This document shows positions 17,349-33,234 of a stretch of DNA of 64,000 nt, piece by piece (positions within the stretch are counted from its first letter, which is position 1; the number at the start of each line of letters is the position of its first letter). The stretch is taken from NCBI RefSeq assembly GCF_013116825.1, contig NZ_JABFNS010000019.1, forward strand, positions 18,525-82,524, written 5' to 3'. The position numbers and the translations under genes are program-made. The notes beneath the pieces are model-generated. The model was given only the letters and a program-made list of their open reading frames with translations. It did no database searches and was not told where the DNA came from. Source of the DNA: Myxococcus xanthus (GTDB lineage: Bacteria; Myxococcota; Myxococcia; Myxococcales; Myxococcaceae).

Positions 17349-17771
17349 TCATGGCGCGCGTCCCTCGCCGAGCGCTGCACCCACGAGCAGCAAGAGCGTC
17401 GAGCCCAGCTCGCCGACGACGAGCAGCGCGACCCCTGGCCCCGTCACGAGGTTGCGCTGCGTGAACATCGTGCGCTCGGTCCGGCGCATACCGTGGAATG
17501 CGTACACCACGAGGGTCACTACGAAATAGAAGTACGCCGTCCAGAACGCTCCCCGGTTGAGCGGGGCAGGGAACGCGCTCGCTGCCGCGAGATGACCGAG
17601 CACCAACGTCGCGCTCGCGTAGAGGAGCGACGCGCGATGCAAGATGTCGACGTACATCGGGGCGCGTCGTTCGGGACTGCGCACCATCGCGCGCCACTTC
17701 CAGACACCGGAAGCCATCCCCACCGCGAGCAAGGCGCCCGCGGCAAGGATGGAGGTTCCCTCCATGCTCAT
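17349..17771 (-). CDS. Small integral membrane protein, last gene of the islet operon
   Basis: A 140-residue hydrophobic protein with four likely membrane helices: about residues 5-25, 45-68, 75-95 and 112-135 (VTLVVYAFHGMRR follows helix 3). The family is not recognised. Its ATG at 17771 overlaps the stop of the lyase gene by 4 bases, so it is translated from the same mRNA. It could be a transporter subunit or a membrane partner for the aldolase/lyase pathway, but nothing in the sequence proves that. Its codon choice (many TCG, GAG and ACG codons) is like the other two islet genes and unlike the surrounding genes. Confidence 0.75.
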   Translation of the reverse strand: MSMEGTSILAAGALLAVGMASGVWKWRAMVRSPERRAPMYVDILHRASLLYASATLVLGHLAAASAFPAPLNRGAFWTAYFYFVVTLVVYAFHGMRRTERTMFTQRNLVTGPGVALLVVGELGSTLLLLVGAALGEGRAP

Positions 17772-18661
17772 TGGCCGGGAATCACTTCGAGCCCGACGAG
17801 GATTCGACGGAGCTCCTCGACACGCTCAGCAGGGAGCGCCTGCATGGGCGCGCGAAGCGGCCCGACAGACATCCCCTGCAGCTCGAGCGCCGCCGAGATT
17901 GCGCGCGGGAGGCCGTGAGCGACGATGAATTGCAGGAAAGGAAGCTGCCGATAGAAGCTCTGACGCGCCGCCGCGACGTCACCCCGCTGGATGGCGTCGT
18001 AGAGCTCGATGTTGAGCTTCGGGATGATGTGGGGCGCCGCGGTGCACCAGCCGCGCGCACCGGCCACGAAGGCGGCCAACGCGAGCGGGTTGCTCCCATT
18101 GTAGAACGCGACATCCTCTCCGCAGAGCTGGACGAGGCGCTGCATGCGGTTCACGTCGCCGGTGCTCTCCTTGACCATCGTGACGTTCGGAATCTTCAGT
18201 AGCCGCGCGATGACGTCGGGGCTCAGGTCGAGGCCACCCGTTGCGGGGTTGTTGTAGACCGCGATGGGGATAGCGATGCTCTTCGCCACCGTGTCGTAGT
18301 GGGTGATGATCTCGGCGTCGCTCAGCTTCCAGTAGCTCATCGGGATGATCATCACCGCGCTGGCACCGAGCTTCTCGGCGTGCTTCGCGTGGTGGACGGT
18401 GCGCTCGGTGGTGAGGCTCGAAACGCCGACGAGCGTGGGGACGCGCCCGGCAACCCGCTTGATGACGAGCTCCGCGACCTGCTCCCGTTCGTCGTCGGAG
18501 AGGTACGGCAGCACGCCGGTGCTGCCGAGCGGCGCGATGGCGTGGACACCCGCCTTCACCATGTCGTCAACGATTTTGCCGAGGAGCACCTCGTCGACAC
18601 GTCCCTTCGACGTGAACGGCGTGATGGGGTACGCGACGATACCGCGAAGCAGCGCGCTCAT
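17768..18661 (-). CDS. Dihydrodipicolinate synthase-family aldolase/lyase
   Basis: A 297-residue class I (Schiff-base) aldolase of the DapA/N-acetylneuraminate lyase family. The GSTG motif is at 46-49, the catalytic Tyr136 in AVYNNP and the Schiff-base Lys164 in TMVKESTGD. It sits with a class II aldolase rather than with lysine genes, so it more probably cleaves or dehydrates a 2-oxo acid in catabolism than makes dihydrodipicolinate. ATG 18661 has a GAGGGGGG ribosome site. A 20-codon reading frame overlaps its start (ATGA), so initiation may be coupled. The downstream membrane protein is coupled too. Confidence 0.9.
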   Translation of the reverse strand: MSALLRGIVAYPITPFTSKGRVDEVLLGKIVDDMVKAGVHAIAPLGSTGVLPYLSDDEREQVAELVIKRVAGRVPTLVGVSSLTTERTVHHAKHAEKLGASAVMIIPMSYWKLSDAEIITHYDTVAKSIAIPIAVYNNPATGGLDLSPDVIARLLKIPNVTMVKESTGDVNRMQRLVQLCGEDVAFYNGSNPLALAAFVAGARGWCTAAPHIIPKLNIELYDAIQRGDVAAARQSFYRQLPFLQFIVAHGLPRAISAALELQGMSVGPLRAPMQALPAERVEELRRILVGLEVIPGQ

Positions 18662-18720
18662 CGTGCCCCCCTCGCCGCCCCGTGGCTCATCTCGATGTCG
18701 GTGTAACGGTTCTCCGTCAT
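18658..18720 (-). CDS. Possible 20-residue leader peptide coupled to the lyase gene
   Basis: A short frame (MTENRYTDIEMSHGAARGAR) begins at ATG 18720 behind GGAGACCAAC. Its TGA overlaps the ATG of the lyase gene in an ATGA junction. The ATG stands at the same place relative to the operator module as the aldolase start does in its own module, which argues that ribosomes load here. It may be a coupling leader or the stub of a lost gene. Coding status is unproven. Confidence 0.4.
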   Translation of the reverse strand: MTENRYTDIEMSHGAARGAR

Positions 18721-18778
18721 GTTGGTCTCCAAGTGTGCTGTGCGCGTCGTTGCGCACGGTTCGTTCGTGTACCGCGCG

Positions 18779-18825
18779 ACTGGACCCTCGACGACCTCCA
18801 GAAGAAAGAGAACGAAGGGTCCAGT
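18779..18825. promoter_or_regulatory. Paired operator in front of the lyase gene
   Basis: ACTGGACCC (18779-18787) and GGGTCCAGT (18817-18825) form a perfect inverted repeat with centres 38 bases apart. A further base on the inner side of each arm (T and A) also pairs. A conserved TTCTGGA lies between them on the minus strand. The same layout occurs at 19681-19727. No T-tract follows on the transcribed strand, so it is better explained as two regulator sites than as a terminator. Confidence 0.65.
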
Positions 18826-18841
18826 TTTGCGTGCATGCGGC

Positions 18842-19624
18842 TCAAGCCAGGGCGTCCCCGTGCTTCTTCAACACTCGGCGCGCGAAGTAGGCGAACGTGA
18901 TCGCGCTGCGCGTGGGCCGCAAGATCCAGTCGTGCGCCTCCTTTCCCAACTTCTCCGGTATGGGCTTGATGTCGCCAGCCGCGGAGGCGAGGAGTTGCAA
19001 GCGCGCCGCCCGCTCGAAGAGCTCGGCCAGCACGCACGCCTGCTCGATGCTGTCGCCGGCCACCAGTTGACCGTGATGGGAGAGGAGGAGCGCGCGCTTG
19101 GAGCCGAGCGCCTTGGAGATGAGCTCGCCCTCCTCGTTGCCGACGGGTACCCCCGGCCAGTCTTTCAGGAAGGCGCAGTCATCGAAGAGGGGGCACATAT
19201 CCATGTGCGAGACCTGCAAGGGGACCTCGAGCATGGAGAGCGCGACAATGTGCGTCGGGTGCGTGTGGATGATGCAGTTGACGTCGGGCCGCGCCTCGTA
19301 GACCCAGCTGTGGAAGCGGTTCGCCGGGTTGGCCATCCCTTTGCCTTCGAGGACCTCGAGGTCGCTGTTGACGAGCAGGAGGTTCGACGCGGTGATTTCG
19401 TCGAACCCAAGGCCCAACTGCTGCGTGTAGTAGGTGCCGGGCTCCGTAGCGCGGGCGGTGATCTGCCCGGCCAACCCCGAGTCGTGACCGCCCTCGAACA
19501 AGATCCGGCAGGTCAGCGCCAGCTTCTGACGCACGGTCCAGCCACCCTGGCCGAAGGTGGTGTCCATCTGCTTCGTCGCTTTTCCGACCAGCTCCTCCTT
19601 CGTCTGCGTAAAGGTCTTCGACAT
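18842..19624 (-). CDS. Class II aldolase/adducin-family protein
   Basis: A 260-residue metal-dependent aldolase or epimerase of the FucA/AraD/adducin family. The zinc ligands are visible as H120 and H122 in CIIHTHPTH and the distal His in LLLSHHGQLVAG (about 183-184). The active-site glycine-rich start is GHDSGLAGQITARA. Family members act on sugar phosphates, methylthioribulose phosphate or hydroxy-oxo acids; the substrate here is not determined. ATG 19624 follows GAGGAG. It is the first gene of the islet, with a DapA-like lyase and a membrane protein downstream and a paired operator upstream. Confidence 0.88.
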   Translation of the reverse strand: MSKTFTQTKEELVGKATKQMDTTFGQGGWTVRQKLALTCRILFEGGHDSGLAGQITARATEPGTYYTQQLGLGFDEITASNLLLVNSDLEVLEGKGMANPANRFHSWVYEARPDVNCIIHTHPTHIVALSMLEVPLQVSHMDMCPLFDDCAFLKDWPGVPVGNEEGELISKALGSKRALLLSHHGQLVAGDSIEQACVLAELFERAARLQLLASAAGDIKPIPEKLGKEAHDWILRPTRSAITFAYFARRVLKKHGDALA

Positions 19625-19680
19625 CTCAGCTCCTCGTTCGTGTGGGTACCCGTCGTTACGCAACACGGGTGTAAGGGCCT

Positions 19681-19727
19681 ACTGGACCCCTTGCATCATC
19701 CAGAAATGAAACGACTACGGGACCAGT
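19681..19727. promoter_or_regulatory. Paired operator in front of the aldolase gene
   Basis: ACTGGACCC (19681-19689) and GGGACCAGT (19719-19727) form an inverted repeat with one mismatch and the same 38-base centre spacing as the element at 18779-18825. On the minus strand the interior again holds TTCTGGA, and a GCGTAACGACG stretch follows before the start codon. The same regulator probably binds both copies. Confidence 0.65.
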
Positions 19728-19862
19728 TGGCCGAGCCCAGGAAGGGTGCTCGCGAGGACCGCGCCGACGAGGGCGCGCGCCGCGGTGCGCGGCGGAGAAA
19801 TGATGATCGCAAACGAGCCGGCGACGTTCCGCCCAGCAAGCGCGACGACGCGGTGCAGAGCA

Positions 19863-19997
19863 TCCTCCAGCTCCGAGGTCATCGAGCTGCTGCTGACGGG
19901 CGCCGCCGATGCGCGGCTGCGCAACGCGGACGGAGAGAGCGCGGCGGACCGTGCCCGCCAGCAAGGCCACACGAAGCTGGCGGAGCGGCTGAGCTGA
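19863..19997 (+). pseudogene. Ankyrin-repeat gene remnant (C-terminal end)
   Basis: This frame encodes SSSSEVIELLLTGAADARLR followed by NADGESAADRARQQGHTKLAERLS and a stop. That is the last one to two ankyrin repeats of a larger protein (pattern VIELLLxxGADxxxxNxxGxxAxDxAxxxGH). Upstream, the frame loses ankyrin character and runs into the islet promoter. The rest of the gene has apparently been lost, perhaps when the islet arrived. The 484-base gap from 19625 to 20108 contains nothing else recognisable besides the operator pair. Confidence 0.65.
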
Positions 19998-20108
19998 GCC
20001 TCTCCCCTCCAGCCGGGCCCTGAGCGCGAAAGGCGCCGGAGCGTCACGGGGACAGCCCCCGGCGCCCTTCCACTGCACGGACGCCGGGATGCTTCGCGAG
20101 GGACGCGC

Positions 20109-22091
20109 TCAGTTGGTGGAGCGCGTCGCCGCGTCCGGATGCACGCCGCCGGTAGGCGCCTCCGTCTCGCGCGGCAGCCAGACGTGGAACGTAGAACCTC
20201 CGCCCGCCACCCCCGGAGACTCCACCCAGATACGGCCGCCGTGCTGCTCCACGATGCCCTGGCTGATGGTGAGCCCCAGGCCCAGGCCGCCGTACTTGCT
20301 GCCGTGCGCGCGGCCGAAGCGCTCGAAGATGAGCGCCTGCTTCTCCTTGGGGATTCCCACGCCGGTGTCCGTCACCGACAGGTGGACGCCCTCGTCGCGC
20401 TCCCCCTGCACCCGCACCCACACGGGCCCGCCCTCGGGCGAGTAGCGCAGCGCATTGGACAGCAGGTTCGTGAGCACCTGGTCCAACCGGCCCCGGTCCC
20501 ACGTCCCCTCGAGCTGCTCCGACGCCTCGACGTGGATTTCATGGCCTTGCGACAACACCGCCATGCGGTCCCGCGTCTCGTGCACCAGATGGCTCAAGTC
20601 AAACCGCTCCAGCTCCAACGACAGGCGCCCCGCCTGGAGCCGGCTGATGTCCAGCAGGTCCTCCACCAGCTTGGCCATCCGGTCGATTTGCCGGTTGATG
20701 ATTTTGAGCGACTTGCCCGGCCCGGCCTCTGTCTCACCGCCCAGCTTCAGCAGCGCCAGGTGCGCGTGGCCCTTGGCCGCGGCCAGCGGCGTGCGCAGCT
20801 CGTGGCTGGCCGCCGCGAGGAAGGAGTCCTTCGCCTCGCTGGCCAGCCGCAGCGCCGTCTCCGCCCGCTGCCGCTCGGTGATGTCGCGCGCCACGGAGAT
20901 GAAGCGCCCGGGGCCGCCGTCCGCCGCCACGTACTGGAGCACCACCTCCACCGGCACCTCCGAGCCATCCCGCCTGCGGTGGCTGGTGGAGTACGTCTGG
21001 CTGGGCAACGTGCCGCTCACCAGCGGCGCCAGCAGCTTGCGGAAGCCGGCCTCGTCGAAGGCGCTCTCTACCTCCAGCACCGACAGGCCCACCAGCTCCT
21101 CGGTGCTGCTGGCCAGCTGCTTGGCCGCGCCCGCGTTGGCGTAGGTGAGCGTCAGCGAGTCCGGGGAGAACATGAGGACGCAGTCCAGCGTCGCGTCCAG
21201 CGTCGCCTTGAAGCGCCCCAGCGCCTCCTCCGCCCGGCGCTTGTCGTCGATGTCCGTGGCCACGGCAATCCAGCCGGCCAGCAGGCCATTCTCGTCCCGC
21301 TCCGGCACCGCGCGCGCCAGGTGCCAGCGGTACACACCGTCGAAGCGGCGCAGGCGGAACTCGCGCTCCACGCGCTGGCCCATGCGGATGGCCTGCACCC
21401 ACGCGGCGCGCATGGCCTCGCGGTCCACCGGGTGGACGAACTCCAGGAAGGTGTTGAGCGACAGCGGCTGGTCCGCTTGGATGCCCGTGTAGTCCCGCGC
21501 GGCGCGGTTGGCGTAGGTGAAGCTGCCGTCCGAGCGCGCCGCCCACATCACCTCCGGCAAGGACTCCGTGAGCCGCAGGTGGCGCAGCTCGCTCTGCCGC
21601 TCCAGCGCCTCGCGCTCGCGCTGCCGGAGCAGCACCGCCTGCCGCTGAATCTGCTGCTCCTTCAGGAACAGGTCCACGAAGACGCTGACCTTGGAGCGGA
21701 GGATCTCCGGGTCGAAGGGCTTGAGCAGGTAGTCCACCGCGCCGTGCGCGTAGCCCTTGAAGACGTGGGCCGCGTCGCGGCTGAGCGCGGTGAGGAAGAT
21801 GATGGGGATGGTGCGCGTGCGCTCGCGCTGCTTGATGAGCGTGGCCGTCTGGAAGCCGTCCAGCCCCGGCATCTGCACGTCCATCAGGATGACGGCGAAG
21901 TCGCGCTGGAGCAGGAACTTGAGGGCCTCCTCACCGCTGGTGGCCTTCACCAACTCCTGCCCGAGCGGCTCGAGAATGGCCTCGAGCGCGAGCAGGTTGG
22001 ACGGATGGTCGTCCACCATCAGGATGCTCGCCCGGGACTGGGAAGCCCTTTCCTGGTTGCGGTCCGCGGAGATGTGTTCGCTAGGCGTCAT
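20109..22091 (-). CDS. Sensor histidine kinase with N-terminal receiver and two PAS domains
   Basis: A 660-residue soluble kinase. Domains in order: receiver (about 22-140, phospho-acceptor D71 in [12 protein letters not shown] and Lys in YLLKPFDPE), a coiled-coil (about 145-190), PAS1 (about 190-310), PAS2 (about 315-415), HisKA with H429 in [14 protein letters not shown], and HATPase_c ending in [18 protein letters not shown]. No membrane segment is present, so it senses a cytoplasmic signal through PAS or is driven by phosphorylation of its own receiver. ATG 22091 was preferred over a longer frame. It lies just downstream of the giant kinase gene on the same strand, 122 bases away. Confidence 0.92.
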   Translation of the reverse strand: MTPSEHISADRNQERASQSRASILMVDDHPSNLLALEAILEPLGQELVKATSGEEALKFLLQRDFAVILMDVQMPGLDGFQTATLIKQRERTRTIPIIFLTALSRDAAHVFKGYAHGAVDYLLKPFDPEILRSKVSVFVDLFLKEQQIQRQAVLLRQREREALERQSELRHLRLTESLPEVMWAARSDGSFTYANRAARDYTGIQADQPLSLNTFLEFVHPVDREAMRAAWVQAIRMGQRVEREFRLRRFDGVYRWHLARAVPERDENGLLAGWIAVATDIDDKRRAEEALGRFKATLDATLDCVLMFSPDSLTLTYANAGAAKQLASSTEELVGLSVLEVESAFDEAGFRKLLAPLVSGTLPSQTYSTSHRRRDGSEVPVEVVLQYVAADGGPGRFISVARDITERQRAETALRLASEAKDSFLAAASHELRTPLAAAKGHAHLALLKLGGETEAGPGKSLKIINRQIDRMAKLVEDLLDISRLQAGRLSLELERFDLSHLVHETRDRMAVLSQGHEIHVEASEQLEGTWDRGRLDQVLTNLLSNALRYSPEGGPVWVRVQGERDEGVHLSVTDTGVGIPKEKQALIFERFGRAHGSKYGGLGLGLTISQGIVEQHGGRIWVESPGVAGGGSTFHVWLPRETEAPTGGVHPDAATRSTN

Positions 22092-22213
22092 TGAAGTCGG
22101 CGGATGAATCTGCCCCGGTCCCACCTGCTCTCGAGGTGGAAGAGGCTAGGCGCCCCCCCGACCGGACCCAAGTCCGGAAGAGAGGCGCCGTACGGTAACC
22201 ATCACTCAGCGAA

Positions 22214-29650
<7,437 letters not shown>

Positions 29651-29849
29651 GCGAGAAACCTCTGATCGGGATGAACGCTGCTGGCTGCGCTGAGCGGCGC
29701 CCGGGCTGGGGCGAATCTCCAGGGAGTTCGCGGGCTTGTCGATTCAATGCAGGCCCCGCGGAACCCTGAACGTTCGCCAATGAACGCAGCGGTTCGGAGG
29801 CCCGGACCGCCCGTGAAAGGCACCCGGCGCCGCACCTCCTACCAACATC
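29651..29849. other. Intergenic region upstream of the giant kinase
   Basis: About 200 bases between the kinase start and the end of the next gene on the same strand. It should carry the kinase promoter; no convincing -35/-10, -24/-12 or operator was identified by eye. Confidence 0.4.
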
Positions 29850-30734
29850 TCAGGGGGCAGGGGCCGTGCACGGAAATCCGTCGCAGCCGTGCACATAGAG
29901 GGGCCGCCCGAGGAGCCTCCGGGCAGGCGCTCCTGGCGGGCGCTGCGCCGGCTCGTACCGGGCGGTCTGGAGATCCACCGCGAAAGCCTGCTCGGCCCCC
30001 TGGGCGCAGGCGATCAGGACGCGCTCGGGGCGCTCGAGCCACCACAAATCCGCTGCTTCACACGGCAACTCCACGGGGAGTGGAGTGAGGGTTCGCGCTT
30101 CGTAGAATCGGAGCGAGGCCTCGTCGAGCACGGCGGCGAAGGTGCCCTCCGCGCCCACGGACAGCCGTGCTTCCGCCCCGGATACCGGCACCTGTCCCAG
30201 CACCGCTCCGTCAGGCGCCACCGAGACGAGCTGCCCCTCCGCGTCGAGCGCCAGCACCCCGGCCCCGTGGCTGACGAGTGATACGGGGGAGAAGTCGCCC
30301 ATGCGCATGGGCTCGGCCCCGTCGTCGCGCCAGAGCTGTCCGGCCTGCGACCACCAGAGGCGATTCTCCCGGTCGAAGGTGACGGCGCGTACGCCCGCCA
30401 GGGGGAGCCGCCGGGAGCCCTCCGGCAGGGTGCAGACCGCCATGGCCTGGGCGCCGTAGACGGCGGCACGCGATGCATCCGGCGAGACGGCCCAGCCCAG
30501 CAGGGGGCGTTGCAGGAGACGGGCGAGACAGTGGTTCAGCGCGCCGAAGTGCGGATCCGAGGTGGGCGCGGAGATGAGGTAGGGCAGGCTGGTGGTGGCG
30601 ACGTAGACGAGCAACCCGAGCGCGGCGGCGGTGGCCACGGTGAGCGGCCATGGGCCGGCTCGGCGCAGGCGAGCCTCCTTCGCGGAAGCGCGCGCCGCCT
30701 TGCCTCCTGACACCGGACTCTCGCGTCCACTCAC
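29850..30734 (-). CDS. Single-pass membrane protein with beta-propeller-like exported domain
   Basis: A 294-residue protein with a basic N-tail, one membrane helix (LTVATAAALGLLVYVATTSL, about 31-50) and a periplasmic domain. The domain has repeated short beta motifs such as GVRAVTFDRENRLWW, GVLALDAEGQLVSVAPDGAV and EGTFAAVLDEASLRFYEART, which resemble degenerate WD40/propeller blades. Four cysteines may form disulfides. The family is not recognised. GTG 30734 follows GAGGAGCCGCC. It is divergent from the TonB receptor gene, the two sharing about 150 bases of promoter DNA. Confidence 0.72.
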   Translation of the reverse strand: MSGRESPVSGGKAARASAKEARLRRAGPWPLTVATAAALGLLVYVATTSLPYLISAPTSDPHFGALNHCLARLLQRPLLGWAVSPDASRAAVYGAQAMAVCTLPEGSRRLPLAGVRAVTFDRENRLWWSQAGQLWRDDGAEPMRMGDFSPVSLVSHGAGVLALDAEGQLVSVAPDGAVLGQVPVSGAEARLSVGAEGTFAAVLDEASLRFYEARTLTPLPVELPCEAADLWWLERPERVLIACAQGAEQAFAVDLQTARYEPAQRPPGAPARRLLGRPLYVHGCDGFPCTAPAP

Positions 30735-30885
30735 GGCGGCTCCTCGCGGCGGTGTTCCTGACCTTGCCGGGTGGTGGTGTCAACAGCGGCCCGGCGCCAC
30801 GTCCCAGTTCGTTTCCCCACGACAGCACAGAACGGGACCGAAGGGTGGCCGTGCCATGCTGTTCTGGAGGGGAGACAACGCACGC

Positions 30886-33168
30886 ATGGTGGGGGAGAAG
30901 GCGCCGCGAATCGTGGGAGTCGCCCTGGCCGCGCTGCTGACGGCCGGTGCGGCGGAGAATCCACGGAGTGCCATTCTGGGCACGGTCATCGATGCCCAGT
31001 CCCGGCAGCCCGTCGCGGACGTCGTCGTGACAGCGAGCCCGTCCGCGTCGGGCGAGGCTGAGCGCGTTGCCGTGAGCCAACCCGACGGAAGGTATCGGAT
31101 TCCCGACCTGCCCCCGGGCGACTACACGCTCCGCTTTGAACGCGAGCTGTTCGAGCCCTCCTCCCTCCCCCTCTCCGTCAGTGAAGGGCGCGCCTTACGC
31201 GTCAACGTCGAGCTCCAGCCGACGGAGCCAGGAGAGGCCGTTGGATTGTTCTGCGGAGGCCCGACTGTCGACACGAGCAGCTCGACACTTCGGTTCATCC
31301 AGTGGCGAGAGGACGTCTCGCGCGTTCCGGCCAGCCGCCCAACGAAGTGGGCTGGCGCCATGCGCACCTCGGACAGCCTCGCGGAGTGGGTCCCCGGCAC
31401 GGAGGACAGCGTGGACGGACGGTCCTTCAGCGGTGCCACGCCCTTTGAAAACGAATACCTGCTGGATGGGCTTTCGACTCGCGACCCGACCACGGGCCGC
31501 AACCTGCTCCCGCTGAGCCAGGAACTGGTCAGCGACATCAGCGTGCTCACCGGCGGATACATGCCGGAGTACGGACGTACCACGGGTGGCATCATCGACC
31601 TGAAGCCAGTGGCCGTCTCCAATGAGCTGCAGGGTGAGGTCTTCGCGAACTGGGCACCGGGCGCGCTGGAAGGGGCATGGAGGTCCGCGACAGGCCCCCA
31701 TCCCGCCTTCTCCTCGGACGGCGCGCTCCGTCACCTGGGGGATTTCGGCGGGACACTGGGCGGACCGCTGCTCAAGGACCGGCTCTGGTTCTTCGCGGGC
31801 ATCGTCCCCGCGCTCAGCCGCGTCGAACAGGATGCCGGCTTCATGGACCAGCGCAGCCTCCAGGCACTGGCCAGGTTGACGTATGCCCTCAAACACAGAC
31901 ATTGGACATCGCTGACGGTTGTCACCGCTCCCGCGTTGATGCGGGGGATGGAAGGCGCGCAGGCTCCGTGGGCGGTGGACAGCGACACGGTCATGACCGT
32001 GCTCGCCTACAACGCCATGGTCCTCGACGGGCGCGTCACGCTCGATGCCAAGGCGAGTTGGCTGGGCCACGATGTCACCCGGCTGTCGCCTGCTGGCCCT
32101 GCGAGCATCGACACGGACCGATTCCAGGCGAAGACGCAGGCTTCCTATTGGCTGAAGGGCCTGGGACACCATGCGCTGGCAACGGGACTGGAGCTCGAAC
32201 ATGTCGTCCAACGCCCATCGCAGGTCGCCGACATCACCAGCAGCAGCTTGAGCGGGTTCGTGCAGGACCGATGGACCTTGAACGACCGGCTCACGCTGAA
32301 TGGAGGTCTTCGCTACGACGCGCAGTTCCTCGATGCGGACGTGCGTGGGAACATGACGCATCACCAGCTCTCCCCACGAGTCGGGCTCGCCTTCGACCCC
32401 GGTGGGAACGGCCGGATGAGGCTGTTCGCGCACGCCGCGAAGTATCAGGGGATGGTTCCCCTGGGGTTGCTCACGCCGGACGCGCGCATCGCTTCGCGGC
32501 TCGGCCCGACGTCGTCTTCCGAGTTTGTCGCGGGCGCGGAGCATGAGCTCTCGCTGTTCGCGAAGGCGGGTGTGACCTACACGCGCCGCCGCCTGGATGA
32601 TGCGCTCGCGACCCTTGCGGACGACGGTGCGGGCGGGTTCCTCATCGTCAATCCCGGCGCGGGCCCTGCTGCCAGCTTGCCGAAGGCAGCGCGCACCTAT
32701 GATGCCGTCACGGTGGAGCTTGGCCGCAGCTTCTGGGACGGCTGGCAGGCCCAGCTCCGTTACACATGGTCTCGGCTCCAAGGGAACTACACAGGCCCCT
32801 TCGGCACGGATGGCGGACGGCCGCTGTCACAGTCGCGATTGCTCGCATCGGACCGGCCCCATGTCTTCAAGGCCTTTGCATCCAAGGAGTTCACGCTCAC
32901 ACGGAAGCTCACGCTCAACGCGGGCCTCGCCTACCTGGGCGCGGCTGGGGCACCGCGCGAAGCGGGCAACTCGCGGACGCCGTGGGTACACACCATCGAT
33001 GCCCAGCTGAGCGCGCGCTACGGCACTTCCGACCAGCACATCGTGACGCTGAGCATCGACGCGTTCAATGTGCTCAATGCACAAGCTGTTCTCCGTGAGG
33101 AGACGTTGCTGCCCTTGCAGTACCAGACGCCACGACAGCTCCGCCTCGGGGTTCGCTACGCCTTCTGA
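30886..33168 (+). CDS. TonB-dependent receptor with N-terminal carboxypeptidase-regulatory-like domain
   Basis: A 760-residue outer-membrane receptor. The signal peptide (APRIVGVALAALLTAGAAE) is followed by a CarboxypepD_reg beta-sandwich (AILGTVIDAQSRQPVADVVV to DLPPGDYTLRFE). Next comes a plug domain with DGLSTRDPTTGRN and ITTG-like SVLTGGYMPEYGRTTGGIID, and then a barrel of the Oar/SusC-like group ending in QTPRQLRLGVRYAF. Such receptors in myxobacteria are linked to export or outer-membrane events as well as uptake (Oar of Myxococcus). ATG 30886 was chosen behind GGAGGGGAG; ATG 30856 in the same frame is possible. Codon GC3 appears lower than that of neighbours. An IS30 element lies 31 bases after the stop. 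Confidence 0.88.
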   Translation: MVGEKAPRIVGVALAALLTAGAAENPRSAILGTVIDAQSRQPVADVVVTASPSASGEAERVAVSQPDGRYRIPDLPPGDYTLRFERELFEPSSLPLSVSEGRALRVNVELQPTEPGEAVGLFCGGPTVDTSSSTLRFIQWREDVSRVPASRPTKWAGAMRTSDSLAEWVPGTEDSVDGRSFSGATPFENEYLLDGLSTRDPTTGRNLLPLSQELVSDISVLTGGYMPEYGRTTGGIIDLKPVAVSNELQGEVFANWAPGALEGAWRSATGPHPAFSSDGALRHLGDFGGTLGGPLLKDRLWFFAGIVPALSRVEQDAGFMDQRSLQALARLTYALKHRHWTSLTVVTAPALMRGMEGAQAPWAVDSDTVMTVLAYNAMVLDGRVTLDAKASWLGHDVTRLSPAGPASIDTDRFQAKTQASYWLKGLGHHALATGLELEHVVQRPSQVADITSSSLSGFVQDRWTLNDRLTLNGGLRYDAQFLDADVRGNMTHHQLSPRVGLAFDPGGNGRMRLFAHAAKYQGMVPLGLLTPDARIASRLGPTSSSEFVAGAEHELSLFAKAGVTYTRRRLDDALATLADDGAGGFLIVNPGAGPAASLPKAARTYDAVTVELGRSFWDGWQAQLRYTWSRLQGNYTGPFGTDGGRPLSQSRLLASDRPHVFKAFASKEFTLTRKLTLNAGLAYLGAAGAPREAGNSRTPWVHTIDAQLSARYGTSDQHIVTLSIDAFNVLNAQAVLREETLLPLQYQTPRQLRLGVRYAF

Positions 33169-33199
33169 GGCAGACCTCCTCCGGCCGAGGGTGCCGGCT

Positions 33200-33220
33200 G
33201 CTGTTCGGAAATGTCGGGAC
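33200..33220 (+). repeat. IS30-family terminal inverted repeat, left
   Basis: This 21-base end is identical to the reverse complement of 34478-34498. After a single mismatch the similarity continues for three further bases (TTT), which supports it being a true IS terminus. Confidence 0.85.
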
Positions 33221-33234
33221 TTTTGAGGGCGGTC

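Noticed and set aside
18779..18825. Intrinsic terminator after the aldolase gene
   Set aside because: The arms are 27-29 bases apart, no T-tract follows, and the same layout stands upstream of the first gene of the unit, where a terminator would make no sense.
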